Source: Labilibaculum sp. (lineage in GTDB: Bacteria > Bacteroidota > Bacteroidia > Bacteroidales > Marinifilaceae). Taken from it: a DNA stretch of 64,000 bases. Every line of letters starts with the position of its first letter. Within the stretch, counting starts at the first letter, position 1. The notes beneath the pieces are model-generated. The model ran no database searches, was not told the origin of the DNA, and saw only the letters and a program-made list of their open reading frames with translations. Of the stretch, positions 61,149-64,000 are shown piece after piece. The position numbers were made by a program, and so were the translations under genes. The stretch is taken from assembly GCF_963664555.1 (NCBI RefSeq), contig NZ_OY761461.1, positions 2,976,001 to 3,040,000 of the forward strand. The letters run 5' to 3'.

Positions 61149-64000
61149 TTAAAAATCAATGGATAAATTTGCCGAAAAGCTTGGACCAAAACGTTCCGAC
61201 CTCGCGCCTGAACTAAGATAAAATGCTTCCGGATCGATTCCTTCCCCATTAAAGGCAATAGTTAGGAGATTAGTTACCTGAACCCCGAATTTAATTCTCT
61301 CTGCTCTTATCGAATGACAAACTTTTTGAGGAAAATTATAACTTAGAGAAAGATCTCTTAATTTTATATAGGAAGCATCAAGGATATTAATGTCGGCGTA
61401 CCTATACAAATATCCTATATCTGTTTCATTAATATCAGCATTATTCTGATCATAATAAGCCGGAACATTAGTTATCAGTTCATCACCTGGTTTGCGCCAC
61501 CTTTTGTCAAAATCTTTATGAACACTTTCGGTCAAACGATATGTAAATTGGTTATTTACATCATTTCGCATTTTATTGCCTAAGTTATATATAAACATAA
61601 AAGAAAGTTCGAAATTTTTATACTGAAATAAATTGCTCAATGATCCATACCAGGGAGCTACCGTTGTCCCCTGATACGGAACTGCTGATTCAGTATCAAT
61701 ATCCTCTACAGAACTTACGATATCTCCTTGCGAGTTATAAACAGCTGGAGATCCGTTTTGTCCATCCAAACCTGCCCACCGATAAGCAAACAAAGCCCCA
61801 ATAGGATTTCCTTCCGAATAGGTTTGATCAATCTTATTGTACGGCGAACTAGGTGGCTCTACATACATTTTGGAAAGCTTATTTTTATTATATGATAGCA
61901 CAAGATTAGTTTCCCAGCTAAAATCTGCAGATGCTATATTCTGGTTGCGTAAGGAAACTTCAAACCCTTTATTGGTAAGCGTTCCAACATTGGAAAGGAC
62001 TGAAGTATACCCTATTGTTGGATTGATGGGATTATAAGCCAGCAAATCTGTTGTCTTCTTGTCATAAACATCAATCGTCCCACTAAATCGATTTTTAAAC
62101 ATCGAAAAATCCAGGCCAAAATTCCAGGTTCTGGTTTTTTCCCAGGTTAATTTATCATTTGATGGTGTAGAAACCTGATATCCCAAACCAAATTCGCTAT
62201 AAGCAGGATCGGTTTGAGCTGCAATAATATTAAACGGACCTCCTAATCCCGGATCCGGTGAATTTCCCGAAAAACCATAGCTTAACCGCACGTTAAGGTT
62301 ATTTACAGAATTTATATTCTTCATAAAATCCTCTTTAGCCATGTTCCATGCTGTACCCAAAGACCAAATAGGCTTAAAATTTAGGCTGGGGTCACTTCCA
62401 AATAAGTTTGACTGGTCTACCCGAATACTTGCATTCAATGAATATTTATCATTGTACGTGTAAGCTGCATTTGAATAAAATGAAGTGTAACGCAACAAAA
62501 CCTCAGCCTGTGTATTTGTATTTGGTTCAAAACTGTTGATACCTTGTCCCGGTATTTGATCCAAAACAGGATTTTCTACGCCATCAACATTGAGCACATA
62601 GTCATTGTAAAATATCCCCTGCATTGTCTGTTTATCGTATCCTCTCTGAAAAGAGGTGTGCGATCCTATTTTGTTTTGACTTATTTCGCTGCCTAACAAT
62701 GCTGTAATTTGATGTTTTTCACCAAGCATATTGTCATAACTAAACTGATTTCTTATGGTGTAAGAATCGGTATATCCATCCTGCATTGTAAAATGGCCGC
62801 CTCTCGGAAGGTAAACGGTTCCATCCATTGCAGTTCCATAAGCTCGTTCCAAACGCACACCAAAGGTTTCTGAAGGATAATACTGTTCACTATTACTGTC
62901 TGAGGAATAGTACTGAAAGCGTCCTTCATACTTTAATCCCTTAAATAAATCAATTGTAACACCTACACTGGCCCGAAGATTACGACCAGTCGCCTCATTG
63001 GTACTTTTATTATAATCATCAATAGGAAAATAATCAAGATTTTGCCCGGATAATGCCTCTGCTTGATCCTGTATATTCTCATTCATAATATAGCGACTAA
63101 AAGAAAGTGGGTTTCCTTCTGTATCATGAAAAGCAGCATAGGGCAGGTTGGTTAAATAATTTGTTGATTGATCCCAGGTTTCTGAGAAAAGATGGGAATC
63201 ATCTTTCGAATAAGAAGTGTTAAGTGTCAGATCCAACTTCATCCATTTAGCAACATTTATATTTTCCCTAATATTCACCTTGAATTCATCCGTCTTATTT
63301 TTCAAACTTCCTTGCTCTCCCTGATAACCAAGCGACACATAAAAATCATGATTATTATTTCCTCCGGAAAAAGAAACGGATTGATTGGTCAGATATGAAT
63401 TACTCATAAAGTTTTTCTCATATTCCTTACGTCCATTCCGAGATGCTAATTTTTCCAATGCTGCATCGCGCTCGGCAAGAGAAATTTCACTATTGTAATA
63501 CCGATACAACGGCAATTCGTGAGGATAAATATTTGGGAAATAAATATTTCCTCCATAGGTTGAATTATTAACTATGTCAGAAGTATAGGTTTCAGGATTA
63601 AATATTTCTGCAGCTGTTCGAATAAACATCTTGCTGTCCATCTGATCCATATACGAATAATCAGGCATTCCTTTAAATGAATAAGATCCGTTATAAGAAA
63701 TCTTTAGTTTTTCATTTCTGACACCATTTTTTGTTGTAATAACAACAACGCCATTAGCCGCTCGTGAACCCCATATAGATGCTGCTGTAGCGTCTTTTAA
63801 AAGAGACACACTCTTAATGTCATTCGCATTAAGCATCCCCTCAACCATATCCAAAGGAACCGACACTCCATCGACAACAAAAAGCGGGCTTCGATTTGAG
63901 TTAATTGAGTTCGTACCGCGAATTAGGTATTTATCGCCTTCAGAGCTCATATTAACACTCAATCCGGCAGCCAATCCTTCTAAACCATCCAGCACACTTC
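61149..64000 (-). CDS. SusC/RagA TonB-dependent transporter, 5' end beyond the window
   Basis: About 950 C-terminal residues are visible; the open frame runs to the window edge, so the signal peptide and the start of the plug are missing. A GTG at 63993-63995 is an internal Val codon, not a start. Plug-domain motifs are clear ([20 protein letters not shown], then [17 protein letters not shown]), followed by the beta-barrel and a final LSIDF. It works with the RagB/SusD protein 12 bp downstream. Its plug differs from the two glucan SusC proteins, for example in lacking the GIGT motif. Confidence 0.92.
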   Translation of the reverse strand, partial: SVLDGLEGLAAGLSVNMSSEGDKYLIRGTNSINSNRSPLFVVDGVSVPLDMVEGMLNANDIKSVSLLKDATAASIWGSRAANGVVVITTKNGVRNEKLKISYNGSYSFKGMPDYSYMDQMDSKMFIRTAAEIFNPETYTSDIVNNSTYGGNIYFPNIYPHELPLYRYYNSEISLAERDAALEKLASRNGRKEYEKNFMSNSYLTNQSVSFSGGNNNHDFYVSLGYQGEQGSLKNKTDEFKVNIRENINVAKWMKLDLTLNTSYSKDDSHLFSETWDQSTNYLTNLPYAAFHDTEGNPLSFSRYIMNENIQDQAEALSGQNLDYFPIDDYNKSTNEATGRNLRASVGVTIDLFKGLKYEGRFQYYSSDSNSEQYYPSETFGVRLERAYGTAMDGTVYLPRGGHFTMQDGYTDSYTIRNQFSYDNMLGEKHQITALLGSEISQNKIGSHTSFQRGYDKQTMQGIFYNDYVLNVDGVENPVLDQIPGQGINSFEPNTNTQAEVLLRYTSFYSNAAYTYNDKYSLNASIRVDQSNLFGSDPSLNFKPIWSLGTAWNMAKEDFMKNINSVNNLNVRLSYGFSGNSPDPGLGGPFNIIAAQTDPAYSEFGLGYQVSTPSNDKLTWEKTRTWNFGLDFSMFKNRFSGTIDVYDKKTTDLLAYNPINPTIGYTSVLSNVGTLTNKGFEVSLRNQNIASADFSWETNLVLSYNKNKLSKMYVEPPSSPYNKIDQTYSEGNPIGALFAYRWAGLDGQNGSPAVYNSQGDIVSSVEDIDTESAVPYQGTTVAPWYGSLSNLFQYKNFELSFMFIYNLGNKMRNDVNNQFTYRLTESVHKDFDKRWRKPGDELITNVPAYYDQNNADINETDIGYLYRYADINILDASYIKLRDLSLSYNFPQKVCHSIRAERIKFGVQVTNLLTIAFNGEGIDPEAFYLSSGARSERFGPSFSANLSIDF

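Noticed and set aside
63993..63995. GTG start codon for the right-most SusC gene
   Set aside because: It would begin inside the plug domain; the frame is open to the window edge, so the gene is truncated by the window.

Overview
The window is AT-rich DNA from a Bacteroidota bacterium. It has SusC/SusD pairs, many lipoproteins with a Cys lipobox, a type IX secretion (T9SS) C-terminal sorting domain and SusR-like membrane regulators. The style suggests a marine Marinilabiliales/Bacteroidales relative; that placement is inference. All 34 genes I accept are on the minus strand, so transcription runs from high to low coordinates. I saw no rRNA, complete tRNA, CRISPR array or insertion-sequence transposase.

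Positions 800-46762 form one large polysaccharide utilisation locus whose enzymes point to beta-1,3/1,6-glucan (laminarin-type) use. It has two halves. The right half (43521 down to 19592) runs SusC, SusD, PKD surface glycan-binding lipoprotein, PKD-GH16, GH16, sugar-porter MFS, a GH94-related phosphorylase (probably GH149/GH161 beta-1,3-oligoglucan phosphorylase), three GH17 proteins, a GPH symporter, GH5, GH30, a mutarotase-like protein and a second GPH symporter. The left half (16186 down to 800) runs GH30, a T9SS-secreted GH5 with two CBM6-like domains, SusC, SusD, PKD/CBM lipoprotein, and two GH3 beta-glucosidases. Each half has its own SusR-like regulator (19353-16393 and 46762-43832), and a cluster of short, roughly helically phased direct repeats lies in front of each regulated operon.

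Inferred flow: surface GH16, GH5 and GH30 enzymes cut and debranch the glucan; SusCD pairs import oligosaccharides; lipoprotein and secreted GH3, GH16, GH17 and GH30 enzymes trim them in the periplasm; MFS carriers take sugars across the inner membrane. The phosphorylase and two of the GH17 proteins have no signal peptide, which suggests a cytoplasmic phosphorolytic branch.

Positions 47121-59316 hold a thiol-redox and peptidase group: thioredoxin reductase, cysteine desulfidase, M16 peptidase, DsbD, a stand-alone DsbD N-terminal domain, a thioredoxin-like protein and a TlpA-like protein. Three of these genes share a promoter-like element, TTCACC-N16-TTGTCT. Upstream lies another RagB/SusD gene (59694-61136) and a SusC gene cut by the window edge (61149-64000). 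The left end carries a DUF1456 gene.

Between genes there are small repeats: a duplicated transporter tail with terminator, a MITE-like element, a REP-like double hairpin, a GC-rich dispersed element, an exact 21-bp-period minisatellite, and a coding-like relic after the T9SS GH5 gene.
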